From Chlamydiales bacterium (GTDB taxonomy: Bacteria; Chlamydiota; Chlamydiia; Chlamydiales; Criblamydiaceae), in contig JACKPN010000001.1 in the NCBI GenBank assembly GCA_024233575.1, positions 1-64,000 of the forward strand: a DNA stretch of 64,000 nucleotides, written 5' to 3'. A program made the translations under genes and the position numbers. This document shows positions 63,700 through 64,000 of the stretch, in pieces. How positions within the stretch are numbered: the first letter of the stretch is position 1; each line of letters starts with the position of its first letter. The notes under the pieces are model-generated. The model was given only the letters and a program-made list of their open reading frames with translations, was not told the origin of the DNA and made no database searches.

Positions 63700-64000
63700 A
63701 TGGTAAAAAACAACATACGATCAGAACCTCTTCCCACTCCCTTTGAATTGATTGAGGAGCTTCCCACCACGTCATCACAACGCGCTTTTATCGAAAAGTC
63801 GCGTCAAACGATCTGTAACATCCTCAACGGCTGCGACCCGCGCCTGCTGTTGATCATCGGCCCCTGCTCAGTCCATGATACCACTGCGGCAAAAGAGTAC
63901 GCTGTCCGTCTTCGCGACCTGTCACAACAGGTTGGCGATACTTTTTTTCTTGTCATGCGCACTTTTTTTGAAAAATCGCGTACCTCGCTAGGCTGGAAGG
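63700..64000 (+). CDS. aroG: DAHP synthase, class I (partial, cut by the window end)
   Basis: The visible 100 residues are the N-terminal part of 3-deoxy-D-arabino-heptulosonate-7-phosphate synthase, the first enzyme of the shikimate pathway. LLIIGPCSVHD and the EKSRTSLGWK stretch match the class I AroG/F/H type, with a normal N-terminal region before them. The 3' two thirds lie outside the window. The ATG at 63700 follows AGGGATGGC. The reading frame is intact to the last base. Confidence 0.9.
   Translation, partial: MVKNNIRSEPLPTPFELIEELPTTSSQRAFIEKSRQTICNILNGCDPRLLLIIGPCSVHDTTAAKEYAVRLRDLSQQVGDTFFLVMRTFFEKSRTSLGWK

Overview
The window most likely comes from a member of the order Chlamydiales outside the genus Chlamydia, that is, an environmental or amoeba-associated lineage. 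Several things point there: a double-length UvrA (two complete UvrA copies in one 1894-residue chain); a PknD-type Ser/Thr kinase with DWG in place of DFG; a cdaA/ybbR pair next to cydAB; a pair of alanine:sodium symporters; eukaryote-like BTB domains in a tandem family; and several proteins with paired hydrophobic segments like chlamydial Inc proteins. A mitochondrial-type aconitase and a membrane fatty-acid desaturase argue against Chlamydia itself, which lacks a complete TCA cycle. The species cannot be fixed from sequence reading alone.

Layout. 1-4.2 kb: a small secreted HMA-fold protein and three same-strand orphan genes, two of them overlapping. 4.2-7.1 kb (minus): a large exported protein with internal repeats and a shortened formylglycine-generating-enzyme-like tail. 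7.2-12.9 kb: uvrA. 13.1-13.9 kb: an orphan gene. 14.0-22.3 kb (minus): five tandem BTB-domain genes, three lying on an exact 1687-bp period. 22.6-26.3 kb: a small membrane protein, an orphan and pknD. 26.2-33.5 kb (minus): an accessory block of a multi-pass membrane protein, a coiled-coil protein with a 402-bp-offset duplication, and two paralogues with a His/Cys pattern suggesting a permuted papain-like fold. 33.9-37.9 kb: valS and a desaturase. 37.8-41.3 kb (minus): nusB, murB, a PHP phosphoesterase and folC in an overlapping operon. 41.4-43.6 kb: aconitase. 43.7-48.9 kb: an A+T-rich accessory island with a decayed IS5-type element, a second fragment of it, an Inc-like protein and two orphans. 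48.9-51.8 kb: small conserved or orphan genes, a DnaQ-like exonuclease and an RNA methylase. 51.8-55.4 kb (minus): folP-cdaA-cdaR-rsmE. 55.5-57.9 kb: cydAB. 58.2-61.0 kb: two AGCS symporters. 61.2-63.3 kb: two orphan genes. 63.7 kb to the end: the start of a DAHP synthase gene.

How the genes fit together. The housekeeping genes (valS, nusB, murB, folC, folP, cdaA/cdaR, cydAB, acn, aroG, uvrA) are tightly packed, often with overlapping starts and stops. Between them sit lineage-specific blocks of probable host-interaction genes (BTB array, Inc-like membrane proteins, coiled-coil protein, putative cysteine-hydrolase pair). In Chlamydia, as I recall it, pknD and valS are neighbours; here about 7.6 kb of accessory genes lies between them. 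No tRNA, rRNA or CRISPR array was recognised.
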